The notes beneath the pieces are model-generated. The model saw only the letters and a list, made by a program, of their open reading frames with translations. It had not been told where the DNA came from and searched no databases. Shown in pieces: positions 27,496 to 37,016 of a DNA stretch of 64,000 nucleotides. The DNA is from Dechloromonas aromatica (nom. nud.) (GTDB lineage Bacteria > Pseudomonadota > Gammaproteobacteria > Burkholderiales > Rhodocyclaceae), in contig JAFIHA010000066.1 in the NCBI GenBank assembly GCA_017848965.1, positions 51,587-115,586 on the forward strand. Reading direction: 5' to 3'. The position numbers and the translations under genes are program-made. The first letter of the stretch is position 1, and each line of letters opens with the position of its first letter.

Positions 27496-27729
27496 ATGAC
27501 AGAAATGCTGTTCTGCTACTGCTGCCGTGTGCATCATGCCAAGAACGAGATGCGCCTGTTCCGGACCCGTCACGGCTACCGCTGGCGTTGCCTGCGCAGC
27601 ATCGAAGCCGCCCGCCGCGACCACGGCGAACGCGACGCCTTCGGTCGGCAACAGACGGCGCTCAACCGCGAAACCGCCCGGCGCGCTGCGGAACACAACT
27701 GGCGCCTGCGACAACTTGCCGAGTCCTGA
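27496..27729 (+). CDS. small Cys/His-containing protein (77 aa)
   Basis: Starts at the ATG at 27496 (a GTG lies 3 nt upstream) with a GAGG site. The N-terminus MTEMLFCYCCRVHHAKNEM contains CYCC...HH, which could bind a metal; the rest is basic and helical (YRWRCLRSIEAARRDHGERD). Similar short LFCYCC proteins occur beside other genes in related bacteria, to my memory, but I know no function. Its 3' end overlaps the start of the GNAT gene. Confidence 0.65.
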   Translation: MTEMLFCYCCRVHHAKNEMRLFRTRHGYRWRCLRSIEAARRDHGERDAFGRQQTALNRETARRAAEHNWRLRQLAES

Positions 27730-28195
27730 CCTGGTCGCCGGCGACCTCGCCGGAATCCGCATCGCGCCCCTGGATACCGACTGTCCAGCGCAACTCGACG
27801 CCAGCATCGCGCTGCTCGTCGATGCCTTCGGCGATCCGCTGCGTTACGGAGCCGAACGCCTGCGACTGGAACTGCAGACGGCAGACCCGGTGTTCTACCG
27901 CAAGTTCTTCGTCGCCGAAGCGGACGGACAAGTGCTCGCCTTCGGCGGCGTCAAGGCCGCCGACTGGGCCAGCCGAACCCACATCCTCTACCTGTCGGCG
28001 GTAGCGCCCGAAAAGCGCGGCCGAGGACTGGGACGGGCGATGATCAGGGCGCGGGTGGACTGGGTGACCGGCAATTTCAAATCCGGCCGCCTCCTTGTTT
28101 CAGCCGCCAAACCCCGGCGCTTCAGGGACCATGGATTCGAGGCGATCCGCGACAGCGAACTCGACGGGCGACAGTTGCTGATCCGGCGCTTCTGA
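27716..28195 (+). CDS. GNAT-family N-acetyltransferase
   Basis: About 159 residues if it starts at the TTG at 27716, inside the end of the preceding gene; no ATG lies in the frame near the homology. The acetyl-CoA-binding motif is LSAVAPEKRGRGLGRAMI (the RGxG loop), followed by a typical C-terminal strand-helix with FRDHGFEAIRDS. The substrate is unknown. The overlapping start suggests translational coupling to the small CYCC protein. Confidence 0.8.
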   Translation: MPSPDLVAGDLAGIRIAPLDTDCPAQLDASIALLVDAFGDPLRYGAERLRLELQTADPVFYRKFFVAEADGQVLAFGGVKAADWASRTHILYLSAVAPEKRGRGLGRAMIRARVDWVTGNFKSGRLLVSAAKPRRFRDHGFEAIRDSELDGRQLLIRRF

Positions 28196-28256
28196 GCCAC
28201 CCCGGGCCGCGCCAGGAAGGCAGCATTTTTGCCTGCACTGACAGCAGACAAACCGA

Positions 28257-28284
28257 TTGACATATTCCATTGAACTACTAAGCT
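28257..28284 (+). promoter_or_regulatory. possible promoter of the DUF900 hydrolase gene
   Basis: TTGACA (28257-28262), 16 bp, then TAAGCT (28279-28284). The -35 is perfect and the -10 is weak. It sits in a locally less GC-rich stretch 50 bp before the gene. Confidence 0.35.
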
Positions 28285-28336
28285 TGACAGCAATCGCCCG
28301 CTGAGGCGCCACGTCGACACCCACAGGAGGAGCCTC

Positions 28337-29320
28337 ATGCTGTTCATCACCAGCCGCATGCCGACGGTCAACACGGAACCCGAGCTGAACAAGGATTTCG
28401 TCTTCGACCTCAAGAACAACTCGTCGAGCCGCAGCTTCTTCTGCTGCGTCCGGCACAAGAAGGGCAAGTACGAGGAAATCGGCAGCATGAACCTCCTCAA
28501 GACGCTGAAGGCGGCGAAGGTAAGGCAGGTGCTGGTGTATATCCACGGCTTCGCCAACCTGCCCGAGGACGTCTTCGCGGCAACCGAGGAATTGCAGAAG
28601 TTGTGCGACAAGAAAAAAGCGGGGGAAGTCCTGGTTCTGCCGCTGGTCTGGCCGTGCGACGCCGACCTCGGCATCATCAAGGATTACTGGGACGACCAGA
28701 AGGCGGCCGACCAGAGCGCCTTCACCTTCGCCCGGGTAATGCAGAAGTTCATGGAATGGCGCAATTCAGAGCAGTTCAATCCGGAAGACGATCCCTGCCT
28801 GAAACGCATCAACCTGCTCGCCCATTCGATGGGCAACCGGGTACTGCGCCAGACGCTGGAAAACTGGCGTCGCTACGACCAACCGCAGGGCCTGCCGCTA
28901 CTTTTTCGCAACACCTTCATGGCCGCCGCCGACATCGTCAACGAATCGCTGCACAAGGGCCAGCCCGGCGAACTGATCAGCCACGCCTCGCGCAACGTGG
29001 TGGTGTATTACGCTTCCGACGATCTGGCGCTACGCGCCAGCAAGGTGAGCAACGTCAAGAATGGAGAAGCTTCGCGCCGGCTCGGCCACTCCGGCCCGGA
29101 AGACCTGGAGCGGACACCGAAGAATGTGTATGCCATCGACTGCGACGACGTGAATACGCTCTACGACCCGCCCAAGGGCCATTCCTACTTCCGCTCCGGG
29201 CTCAAGAAGGGACAGCCCGGTGTCGTCTTCGATCATATTTTCGAGACCATGCTGAGCGGTCGCGTCTTCCCCAACGAGGAATACCGTAAATCGAGCATCC
29301 TCAGCCTGAGTAAGGGCTGA
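28337..29320 (+). CDS. alpha/beta hydrolase (DUF900 type)
   Basis: 327 residues behind an AGGAGGAG site. Motifs: VLVYIHGFAN (oxyanion HG), INLLAHSMGNRVLRQTL (nucleophile serine in AHSMGN) and DIVNESLHKG. These match the DUF900 group of serine hydrolases. No signal peptide is visible, so it is probably cytoplasmic. The substrate is unknown. It has its own upstream gap of 141 bp and is followed by a clear hairpin terminator shared with the converging GGDEF-EAL gene. Confidence 0.8.
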   Translation: MLFITSRMPTVNTEPELNKDFVFDLKNNSSSRSFFCCVRHKKGKYEEIGSMNLLKTLKAAKVRQVLVYIHGFANLPEDVFAATEELQKLCDKKKAGEVLVLPLVWPCDADLGIIKDYWDDQKAADQSAFTFARVMQKFMEWRNSEQFNPEDDPCLKRINLLAHSMGNRVLRQTLENWRRYDQPQGLPLLFRNTFMAAADIVNESLHKGQPGELISHASRNVVVYYASDDLALRASKVSNVKNGEASRRLGHSGPEDLERTPKNVYAIDCDDVNTLYDPPKGHSYFRSGLKKGQPGVVFDHIFETMLSGRVFPNEEYRKSSILSLSKG

Positions 29321-29354
29321 ACCCCCGGCCGGTGCTCCGCTACGCCGGCCTTTG

Positions 29355-29395
29355 CCGGAATCTCGCACTTCGTCGCGGGATTCCGGTATTTTTTT
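29355..29395 (+). terminator. intrinsic terminator
   Basis: CCGGAATC (29355-29362) pairs with GATTCCGG (29379-29386), with further CGC/GCG pairing inside, followed by a T-rich tail to 29395. It ends the DUF900 gene and touches the stop codon of the opposing GGDEF-EAL gene. Confidence 0.75.
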
Positions 29396-31527
29396 CAGCG
29401 CCCTGCCAGATAAGCGGCAATCTGTCCGGCCGGCATCGGCCGCGCGAAATAGTAGCCCTGGAATTCCTGGCAACCGAGCGCATTGAGCACGGCGAGCTGG
29501 GTCTGTTGCTCGACCCCTTCGGCGACGACGCGCAGGTTGAGGCTGTGCGCCAGCGAAACGATGGCGCGGGTGATGGCAAGACCGCCGTTGCCGCTGTCGC
29601 ATTCGAGGACGAAGGAGCGGTCCACCTTGAGAATGTCGATCGGGAAACGCTTCAGGTAAGCGAGCGAGGAATAGCCGGTACCGAAGTCATCCACCGCGAT
29701 ATCGACGCCCATCGCCTTCAGTTCGCCGAGCACCGCCAGGCTGCGCTGAACGTCGCCCATCAGCATGCCCTCGGTAATCTCCAGCTCGAGGTTGGCAGCC
29801 GGCAGCCCGGCTTCCTCAAGGACGGCGCCGACCAGCGCGGCAAGATCCTTTTCGCGGAACAGACTGGGCGAAATATTGACGGCGATGCGCAAGTCGGGGT
29901 GACCGGCGGCACGCCAGGCGGCGGCCTGGTGGCAGGCCTGGCGCAGGACGAACCAGGTGAGCTGGCCGATCAGACCATTTTCCTCGGCCAGCGGAATGAA
30001 ACGTACCGGCGAAACGCTGCCGAATTCGGCGCTCTCCCAGCGCACCAGCGCCTCGAAGCCGCAGGCGCGACCGCGGGCATTGACCTTCGGCTGATAAACG
30101 ACGCTCAGCGCCTCCTCCTCGATCGCCCGGCGCAAGGCCGAATCCAGCGCCAGGCGTTCGCGGGCCTCAACGTTGAGGGTTTCGGTGTAGAACTGGAACT
30201 GCCCCTTGCCCAGCTTCTTGGCATGGTGCATCGCGGCGTCGGCGTGGCGCAGCAGGACATCGAGGTCGACGCCGTCGTCGGGGAAGATGCTGACGCCGAT
30301 GCTGCAATTGACGCGGACCTCCTGGCCGTCCAGGGTGATCGGCTCGGCGATGGCGTCCTGGATGCGGTGCAGGATGTGCAGGGTCTCGGCAAGGCCGTCG
30401 TAGTCGCCGAGGATGAGGACGAACTCGTCGCCGCCGTAGCGGGCAACGGTATCCGAATCGCGCAAGCAGGATTTGAGACGGCGGGCGACTTCGACCAGCA
30501 GCTTGTCGCCGGCGCCATGGCCGAGACTATCGTTGACCAGCTTGAAGTTATCGACGTCGACGAAAGCCAGGCTGCCCTTGGTGCCACGCCGGCTGGCCAG
30601 ACGCACCACCTGCTGCAGGCGGTCTTGCAACAGGTTGCGGTTGGGCAGCCCGGTCAGCGGATCATGCGTCGCCTGGTACTCCAGTTGCTGGCGATAGTGG
30701 TACTGGGCGGTGATGTCCTCGACCGTACCCTCGTAATACAGCGGCTCGCCGCCGGGGCTGCGGACGACGTGGGCGTGCTCGGAAATCCAGATGCGGCTGC
30801 CGTCGCGCCGATAGACCTCGGATTCGAAATCGCTGACGCGGCCGTGCTCGCGCATCAGCGTCTCGAACTCGTCGCGACGCCCTGATTCGACATAGAGATC
30901 GCCTGCGATGTCGGACAGACCGGCGATCAGTTCGGCCGCCCCGGCGTAACCATAAAGCTGCGCCAGCGCGCGGTTGGCGGCGATGTAGCGGCCGTCGATC
31001 GAGGTCTGGAACATGCCGACCACGGAATCCTCGAAGATGCTGCGGTAACGCTGCTCGGCATCGCTCAACTGGCGCTGGCTGAGAACCTGGTCGGTGATGT
31101 CTTCGACGAAGCCTTCGAGCACCCGGCGCCCCTCTTCGTCGAGCACGATGGCGCCGCGTTCGAGTACCCATTTCTCCGAACCATCGCGGTGCACGATCCG
31201 GTATTGCACCCGGTAACGGGCGACGCCGTTCATCGCTTCGACGATGCGCTGACGCACCGGCAGACGATCCTCCGGATGGGTGATCGCCTCGTACGACACC
31301 ACCTTGTTGTACTCGAGTTCATCCGGGCAGTAGCCGGTCAACTCGCGGCTGCCGTCGCTGACGAAATGCATCGTCCAATGCTCATCGATGGCGCAGCGGA
31401 AGACCATGCCTTCGAGGTTGTGGACCAGCACCTGCAAGACGCGCTCGCTGTCGATCCTGTTCCAGGCCGATTCGCGGCGTTTGCGCAGTACGGGAAGAAA
31501 GCCGGGGGAAGATGCCTGGTCGTTCAC
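29395..31527 (-). CDS. PAS-PAS-GGDEF-EAL cyclic-di-GMP enzyme
   Basis: 710 residues. PAS1 is about 30-145 and PAS2 about 160-285, each ending in a VEDIT PAC-type motif. The GGDEF domain (about 290-455) has an intact GGDEF at 365-369. The EAL domain (about 460-705) has an intact EAL at 502-504 and DDFGTGYSSL. Both catalytic cores look functional, so it may make and break cyclic-di-GMP depending on the PAS signals. No membrane segment is visible, so it is cytoplasmic. It is divergent from prfB with 210 bp between them. Confidence 0.93.
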   Translation of the reverse strand: MNDQASSPGFLPVLRKRRESAWNRIDSERVLQVLVHNLEGMVFRCAIDEHWTMHFVSDGSRELTGYCPDELEYNKVVSYEAITHPEDRLPVRQRIVEAMNGVARYRVQYRIVHRDGSEKWVLERGAIVLDEEGRRVLEGFVEDITDQVLSQRQLSDAEQRYRSIFEDSVVGMFQTSIDGRYIAANRALAQLYGYAGAAELIAGLSDIAGDLYVESGRRDEFETLMREHGRVSDFESEVYRRDGSRIWISEHAHVVRSPGGEPLYYEGTVEDITAQYHYRQQLEYQATHDPLTGLPNRNLLQDRLQQVVRLASRRGTKGSLAFVDVDNFKLVNDSLGHGAGDKLLVEVARRLKSCLRDSDTVARYGGDEFVLILGDYDGLAETLHILHRIQDAIAEPITLDGQEVRVNCSIGVSIFPDDGVDLDVLLRHADAAMHHAKKLGKGQFQFYTETLNVEARERLALDSALRRAIEEEALSVVYQPKVNARGRACGFEALVRWESAEFGSVSPVRFIPLAEENGLIGQLTWFVLRQACHQAAAWRAAGHPDLRIAVNISPSLFREKDLAALVGAVLEEAGLPAANLELEITEGMLMGDVQRSLAVLGELKAMGVDIAVDDFGTGYSSLAYLKRFPIDILKVDRSFVLECDSGNGGLAITRAIVSLAHSLNLRVVAEGVEQQTQLAVLNALGCQEFQGYYFARPMPAGQIAAYLAGR

Positions 31528-31699
31528 AATCGTAAATCTCGGTTAATCCGAAACGCTATTAAGCAAGAGACTTGCCAGCAACCAGAAGCACAAATTCAGG
31601 CAATTCTGTGACAGTTCAACGGAAAAATCACAAACTCGCGCCCCGATATGGTGCATCCATTCCCCGCCGGGTGGCGCCAGGCGCACTAGCTGCTCAATG

Positions 31700-31705
31700 T
31701 ATAAT
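31700..31705 (+). promoter_or_regulatory. -10 box of prfB
   Basis: A perfect TATAAT 32 bp before the prfB start. No good -35 box is seen at the usual distance. Confidence 0.5.
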
Positions 31706-31737
31706 CCGCGTTTTGCATTTGAATGAATTGAACCGAC

Positions 31738-32842
31738 ATGGAAGCAGAACAACTCAACAGTATCGCCAACAAACTCGACGATCTGGCGCAGCGCGCCGCC
31801 GAGTTGCGGAGGTATCTTTGACTACGATCACAAGCGCGAGCGCCTGACCCTCCTCAACCAGGAGATGGAAGATCCCAAGATCTGGGACGATCCGAAACGC
31901 GCCCAGGAACTGGGCAAGGAAAAGAAATCGCTGGAAGACATCGTCCTCGTCCTCGAAGCCGTGGACAACGGCGTCAATGACGGCCGCGAACTGTTCGCGA
32001 TGGGCAAGGAAGACGACGACGACGACACCCTGCTCGCCGTCGAAGCCGACAACGCCGAACTGGAAAAGAAGCTTGCCGCGCTCGAATTCCGCCGCATGTT
32101 CAACAACCCGTCCGACCCCATGCCCTGCTTCCTGGAAATCCAGGCCGGCGCCGGCGGCACCGAAGCGCAGGACTGGGCCGCAATGCTGCTGCGCATGTAC
32201 CTGAAGTTCGGCGAAAAGAAGGGCTTTACCGTTGAAGTGATGGAAGAATCTGAAGGCGATGTCGCCGGCATCAAGAGCGCCACCGTCAAGTTCAGCGGCG
32301 ACTACGCCTACGGCACGCTGCGCACCGAAACCGGCATCCACCGCTTGGTGCGCAAATCGCCGTTCGACTCCAACGCCCGCCGCCACACCAGCTTCACTTC
32401 GGTCTTCGTCTTCCCGGAAGTCGACGACTCGATCGAAATCGACATCAACCCGGCCGACGTGCGCACCGACACCTACCGCGCCTCCGGCGCAGGCGGCCAG
32501 CACATCAACAAGACCGACTCCGCCGTGCGTCTGACCCACGTCCCGACCGGCATCGTCGTGCAATGCCAGAACGACCGTTCGCAACACCGCAACCGCGACG
32601 AAGCCTGGCAAATGCTGCGCGCCCGCCTCTACGAGTTCGAACTGCGCAAACAGCAGGCCGAACAGCAGAAGCTGGAGGATGCCAAGTCCGACATCGGCTG
32701 GGGCCACCAGATCCGCTCCTACGTCCTCGACCAGAGCCGGATCAAGGACCTGCGCACCAACCACGAGACCGGCAACACTCAGGCCGTGCTCGACGGCGAC
32801 CTCGACCCCTTCATCGAGGCCAGCCTGAAACAGGGCGTGTGA
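31738..32842 (+). CDS. prfB: peptide chain release factor 2, with programmed +1 frameshift
   Basis: The ATG at 31738 opens a 27-codon frame that ends at an in-frame TGA (31819-31821). The site CGG AGG TAT CTT TGA C is the classic RF2 autoregulation signal: an internal GGAGGT Shine-Dalgarno, a slippery CTT, and TGA-C. After the +1 shift the frame runs from 31820 to 32842, giving about 367 residues in total. SPF (in [12 protein letters not shown]), the stop-recognition tripeptide, and GGQ (in [16 protein letters not shown]), the catalytic motif, are both present. RF2 reads UGA and UAA. Confidence 0.97.
31804..31822 (+). promoter_or_regulatory. programmed +1 frameshift site in prfB
   Basis: GGAGGT lies just before TAT CTT TGA C. 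When RF2 is scarce, ribosomes pause at TGA and slip from CTT to TTT, reading on as GAC. This is established for prfB in many bacteria. Confidence 0.93.
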
Positions 32843-33213
32843 CCGCCAACCTGTTCGCCGGATTGCCGTCGGCCGTCACGGTCGACGAGCAATTCGCGAC
32901 ATTTTTGCAGCGCCCCGGCCTGCGCATCGAGCGCATCGTCTCGACCGGGCAGGCCAGCCCGGAAGGCTTCTGGTACGACCAGGACGAAGGCGAATGGGTG
33001 GTTCTGCTGCAGGGCGAAGCGAAACTGCGCTTTGCCGACGAAGCCGACGCCCGCCACCTGCGGGCCGGCGATTGCATCGACATCGCCCCGCATCGCCGGC
33101 ATCGCGTCGACTGGACGCCGAGCGACCAGGTCACGGTCTGGCTGGCGGTCTTCTATCGCGCAACCGGCGTCACGCCCGGCCCGGCAACGCCGGTCACGCC
33201 TCGTCCGGCGTGA
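32839..33213 (+). CDS. cupin-domain protein, coupled to prfB
   Basis: 124 residues starting at GTG (32839), which overlaps the prfB stop as GTGA. The cupin pattern is visible: [16 protein letters not shown], then [21 protein letters not shown], with histidines able to hold a metal. It is a single-domain cupin with no assigned reaction. Its 3' end overlaps the end of the opposing SseB-like gene by 20 bp. Confidence 0.8.
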   Translation: MTANLFAGLPSAVTVDEQFATFLQRPGLRIERIVSTGQASPEGFWYDQDEGEWVVLLQGEAKLRFADEADARHLRAGDCIDIAPHRRHRVDWTPSDQVTVWLAVFYRATGVTPGPATPVTPRPA

Positions 33214-34000
33214 GTTCCATCGTCAGCAGCGTGACCAGGGGGCGCTCGAAACGACGCATCAGCCGGCCCCACCAGCCTCCACCCGGCTGCCGCAGGTAAG
33301 TCGGCGCCTGTTTTTCAAGCGCATCGACCATGACCCGATGATCGGCTGCAAGCGGGTCGATGAAGGTCAGCATGTCGCCCGGTTGCATCATCTTCTCGAA
33401 CAAGGCCAGCAAGGCGTTCCGGTGCGCCGCCTCGTTGCTCGCCCGCAACAGGATGCCGGCACGCATCGGCGCCCCACCCGGGACGATTGCCGACACGTGC
33501 ATGCTGCGAACATCGCTGGCGGCCTCGCAGTAATCGAGCGCACGCTTCACATAGACATTGAGCTGTTTCAGGAATTGATTGTCCGCGGCTTCGTTCCGGG
33601 TCTGGGGAGCGTTCTCCAGTTGCATGAGTTCGCGCAGCAGCATCAATTGCTCGTGGGTCACCGCCTCGCTGGCCTCGCCATCGACAACGGCGACGTCCAT
33701 TTCCTGCTGGTGCGCCAGCATCGCAACAACGGCGAGGGGATAGTTCAACAGTTCATCTTCCGGGTTTAGCCGGCGCGCCTGCTGTTCGTCGACATAGGTG
33801 AAGAGGACCGGCCGATCGATTCCATCGACCTCGGCAGCGGAAAACGAAATTGCCACCTGACCGCTGGGATGAGCCTGCGTCTGTCCGGGCATCCATAGCG
33901 GCTGGAACCAGCCGTCGGCCTTGAACTGGTTCATGTTGCCCACATCGGGGTCGGCGAGAAGGGCGCGAAGATTGTTCAGCAGCGGATGCGTTCCGGTCAT
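33194..34000 (-). CDS. SseB-like protein
   Basis: 268 residues from the ATG at 34000, with an AGGAA site. The first half resembles the SseB N-terminal domain (VLFTYVDEQQARRL, then VVDGEASEAVTHEQLMLL); the middle and end (LNVYVKRALDYCEAASDVR, GAPMRAGILLRASNEA) may be an SseB C-terminal-like domain. SseB-family proteins are poorly understood, and the match is by pattern only. No membrane segment or signal peptide is seen. Confidence 0.6.
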   Translation of the reverse strand: MTGTHPLLNNLRALLADPDVGNMNQFKADGWFQPLWMPGQTQAHPSGQVAISFSAAEVDGIDRPVLFTYVDEQQARRLNPEDELLNYPLAVVAMLAHQQEMDVAVVDGEASEAVTHEQLMLLRELMQLENAPQTRNEAADNQFLKQLNVYVKRALDYCEAASDVRSMHVSAIVPGGAPMRAGILLRASNEAAHRNALLALFEKMMQPGDMLTFIDPLAADHRVMVDALEKQAPTYLRQPGGGWWGRLMRRFERPLVTLLTMELTPDEA

Positions 34001-34135
34001 GTCGATTCCTGAAAAAATGTGAATGTCATTATCAAGTATCAATGAGCCATCGCTGGCGGTCAATCGAGTCCGCTACGCCGGCGCATTCCCGCCCCCGCAG
34101 AATCTCCCGCCCCGGCGGTTCGCCTTCCGGCCGAA

Positions 34136-35074
34136 TCAGGCGGCAAGTGCGTGACCGAAGGTACGCAGCGCGATGCCGATGCAGGCGCCCAGCGCCGCCG
34201 GCTTCCACACCTTGGCAACGCGCGGCCCGGCCGCGATGAGCACGGCGACGCCGGGCAGGTCGAAGGGCGAAATCAGGAAACCGGCGCTGGCGTTGAGCAA
34301 CTCGGCACTCATCTGACCGGCGCGGCGCATTTCGTCGACCACCCCCATCATCGCCGTGCCGCCGGCCAGGTATTTGGTCAGCGTCGGCAGGACCAGCACC
34401 CGGTCGATCGCCAGCAGGTCGAGCAAGGGCCCGACCAGCGTCGTCAGCAGGTCGATGGCGCCAAAAGTACGCAGCGCGGTGACCACCACCAGCGACAGCA
34501 CCAGCATCGGAATCGCCCCGACCGCCAGCTTGAACGCCTCGGCACCGGCCCGGTTGATCACGTCGAGCACGCCCTTGGCGCTTTCTGCAACCGGGTGCGC
34601 CAGATGTTCATCGACCAGCCCCTCGTTCGCCGACAGCCCGCGCCCGAACAGGTAATACGTCGCCGCCGCCGCAGCCAGCCCACCGATCAACGACCACAGC
34701 AGGGTCAGGCCGATGTCGAGCCCCATCGTCATCATCGGCAGCGCCGCGTTGGCCTGCGACATCGCGAAAACCATCGCCAGCGTCGCCGCGACATGGCGAT
34801 CCGACGCGCCGCGCTGGTCCATCATCGTCAAGGTCGCCATCGGCGCCGCAAAGCTGACGAAATTGATCTGCAGCGCCGCGAACACGCCCAACCCGGTCAG
34901 GCCGAAGGGTTTCAATACCGGCGCCAGTTTCGCCACCACCCAGTCGAGCGCGCCACGCGCTTCGAGCAGGCGCATCAGCGACAGCATCACGACCATTACC
35001 GGCAGCAGGATGAACAGTGAAAGCTCGACGGCGGAGCGGCCGGCCTTGAGGAGAATTTCGATCAGGATTTCCAT
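34136..35074 (-). CDS. nucleoside-recognition (Gate) domain membrane protein
   Basis: 312 residues with about eight membrane helices. Two Gate-like repeats of the nucleoside recognition family are suggested by [20 protein letters not shown] and [21 protein letters not shown]. Related proteins include the SpmA/SpmB and YjiH groups; the transported or recognised compound is unknown. It is divergent from lysS with a 320-bp gap. Confidence 0.75.
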   Translation of the reverse strand: MEILIEILLKAGRSAVELSLFILLPVMVVMLSLMRLLEARGALDWVVAKLAPVLKPFGLTGLGVFAALQINFVSFAAPMATLTMMDQRGASDRHVAATLAMVFAMSQANAALPMMTMGLDIGLTLLWSLIGGLAAAAATYYLFGRGLSANEGLVDEHLAHPVAESAKGVLDVINRAGAEAFKLAVGAIPMLVLSLVVVTALRTFGAIDLLTTLVGPLLDLLAIDRVLVLPTLTKYLAGGTAMMGVVDEMRRAGQMSAELLNASAGFLISPFDLPGVAVLIAAGPRVAKVWKPAALGACIGIALRTFGHALAA

Positions 35075-35394
35075 GGGGCGGGATTATGGCATTGCTTGGT
35101 GGAGCACTGTTTTCCGCCCAGGCGACCGGCCAGCCACTTTGCTTTCCCCTCCACCGGGTTCCGCCGTTGACCGGCGGGCGGCTTTGGTTTTTTGACCGCT
35201 GGGTTCCGCGCCTCCGAACCAAAGCTGTCCCCGCCGCCTCAGGCGCCGAGCCCGCCGCCCCAATAACCAAGCCCCTCCGCCGCTCAGCGGCACAAAACAG
35301 CGCCCCTTTCCCTTGTCCCTCCCCCCCGAATCGGCGAAAATCCCTGCTTTCGCGCGCCACCGCGCCAAACCCCGATTTCCCCAAGGATTCCCCG
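35075..35394. other. 320-bp gene-free, repeat-rich gap before lysS
   Basis: An open frame runs through it into lysS, but it has no ribosome-binding site and no sensible protein (proline/arginine rich). It contains a 9-bp inverted repeat GCTTTGGTT (35181-35189) / AACCAAAGC (35217-35225), a T6 run, and long C-rich stretches near 35316-35330. The lysS promoter must lie here but I cannot place it with confidence. Confidence 0.6.
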
Positions 35395-36888
35395 ATGTCC
35401 AACGCCGAACAGCAACAAGACGAGAACCACATCATCGCCGAGCGCCGCGCCAAGCTGGCCGAGCTGCGCCAGGGTGGGGTCGCCTTCCCGAACGACTTCC
35501 AGCGCGAGAACACCGCGCAGAAGCTGCACGACGGCTACGGCGAGAAATCGGCGGAAGAACTCGAAGGCCTGCCGGTCGAGGTCAAGGTCGCCGGCCGCAT
35601 GATGTTGAAGCGGGTCATGGGCAAGGCCTCGTTCGCCACGCTGCAGGACGTCTCCGGCCGCATCCAGGTTTATGTCGCCCGCGACAGGGTCGGCGAAGAA
35701 AGCTACGCCGCCTTCAAGGGCTGGGACCTCGGCGACATCCTCGGCGTCGTCGGCACCTTGATGAAGACCAAGACCGGCGAGCTGACCATCGCCGCCACTG
35801 AAATCCGCCTGCTGACCAAGTCGCTGCGCCCGCTGCCGGACAAGTTCCACGGCCTCTCCGACACCGAGATGAAGTACCGCCAGCGCTACGTCGACCTGAT
35901 CATGAACGAGGAAACGCGCGCTACCTTCCGTGCTCGTTCCGATATCGTCGCTGCCATCCGCAACTACATGTGCGGCCACGGCTTCATGGAAGTCGAAACG
36001 CCGATGATGCACCCGATTCCCGGCGGCGCCGCGGCCAAGCCCTTCATCACCCATCACAACGCGCTCGACATGCAGCAGTTCCTGCGCATCGCGCCTGAGT
36101 TGTACCTGAAGCGCCTGGTCGTCGGCGGTTTCGAGAAGGTCTTCGAGGTCAACCGCAACTTCCGCAACGAAGGCCTTTCGCCCCGCCACAACCCCGAATT
36201 CACGATGATGGAGTTCTACGAGGCGTACGCGAACTACCACACGCTGATGGACTTCACCGAAGGCCTGATCCGCCACGCCGCGCGCGAAGCGCTGGGCAAG
36301 GAAGTGTTCCAGTACCAGGGCCGCGAACTCGACCTTTCCAAGCCCTTCCACCGCCTGACCATCACCCAGGCGATCCAGCGCGAGCAGCCGTCGTTCACCG
36401 ACGCGCAATTGGCCGACGCCGAATTCCTCAAAGCCAAGATCGTCGCCTTCGGCGAGAAGGTCAAGCCGGGCGGCCTCGGCAGCCTGCAGTTGCAACTGTT
36501 CGAAGCCTGCGCCGAAGCGCAGTGCTGGGAGCCGACCTTCATCATCGACTACCCGGTCGAAGTCAGCCCGCTGGCCCGCGCCTCCGACAGCAACCCGGAA
36601 ATCACCGAACGCTTCGAGCTGTTCATCGTCGGCCGCGAGATCGCCAACGGATTCTCCGAGTTGAACGACCCGGAAGACCAGGCCGCCCGCTTCCAGGAAC
36701 AGGCCAAGGCCAAGGATGCCGGCGACGAGGAAGCGATGTACTACGACGCCGACTACATCCGCGCGCTGGAATACGGTCTGCCGCCGACCGGTGGTTGCGG
36801 CATCGGCATCGACCGGCTGATCATGTTGCTCACCGACAGCCCGGCGATTCGTGATGTCATCCTCTTCCCCTCGATGCGCCCCGAGTAA
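35395..36888 (+). CDS. lysS: lysyl-tRNA synthetase, class II
   Basis: 497 residues from the ATG at 35395 with an AAGGA site. An N-terminal OB-fold tRNA-binding domain ([20 protein letters not shown]) precedes the class II core: motif 2 [20 protein letters not shown] and motif 3 [16 protein letters not shown]. It charges tRNA-Lys. In many proteobacteria recJ, prfB and lysS are neighbours; here two extra minus-strand genes separate prfB and lysS. Confidence 0.97.
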   Translation: MSNAEQQQDENHIIAERRAKLAELRQGGVAFPNDFQRENTAQKLHDGYGEKSAEELEGLPVEVKVAGRMMLKRVMGKASFATLQDVSGRIQVYVARDRVGEESYAAFKGWDLGDILGVVGTLMKTKTGELTIAATEIRLLTKSLRPLPDKFHGLSDTEMKYRQRYVDLIMNEETRATFRARSDIVAAIRNYMCGHGFMEVETPMMHPIPGGAAAKPFITHHNALDMQQFLRIAPELYLKRLVVGGFEKVFEVNRNFRNEGLSPRHNPEFTMMEFYEAYANYHTLMDFTEGLIRHAAREALGKEVFQYQGRELDLSKPFHRLTITQAIQREQPSFTDAQLADAEFLKAKIVAFGEKVKPGGLGSLQLQLFEACAEAQCWEPTFIIDYPVEVSPLARASDSNPEITERFELFIVGREIANGFSELNDPEDQAARFQEQAKAKDAGDEEAMYYDADYIRALEYGLPPTGGCGIGIDRLIMLLTDSPAIRDVILFPSMRPE

Positions 36889-36990
36889 ACCATGGCTGCG
36901 CTTGCCATAACGGCGTTGCAACGTCGCTTGCATAGCGCTGCTATGCGGCGCGCCGTTGCGCCTTGTTCTGGCTGCGCTCGCTCATGGTTT
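36887..36990. repeat. 104-bp imperfect inverted repeat after lysS
   Basis: Outer arms AAACCATG (36887-36894) / CATGGTTT (36983-36990), middle arms AACGGCG (36909-36915) / CGCCGTT (36951-36957), and a perfect core hairpin GCATAGC-GCT-GCTATGC (36930-36946). It looks like a dispersed extragenic palindromic element rather than a normal terminator: there is no T run. Confidence 0.6.
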
Positions 36991-37016
36991 GCGCAACGTT
37001 TGCACAAGATCGTCTG

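Noticed and set aside
35086-35394. 103-codon in-frame extension upstream of lysS
   Set aside because: No homology, no ribosome-binding site at its start, and LysRS of normal length begins at 35395 behind AAGGA.
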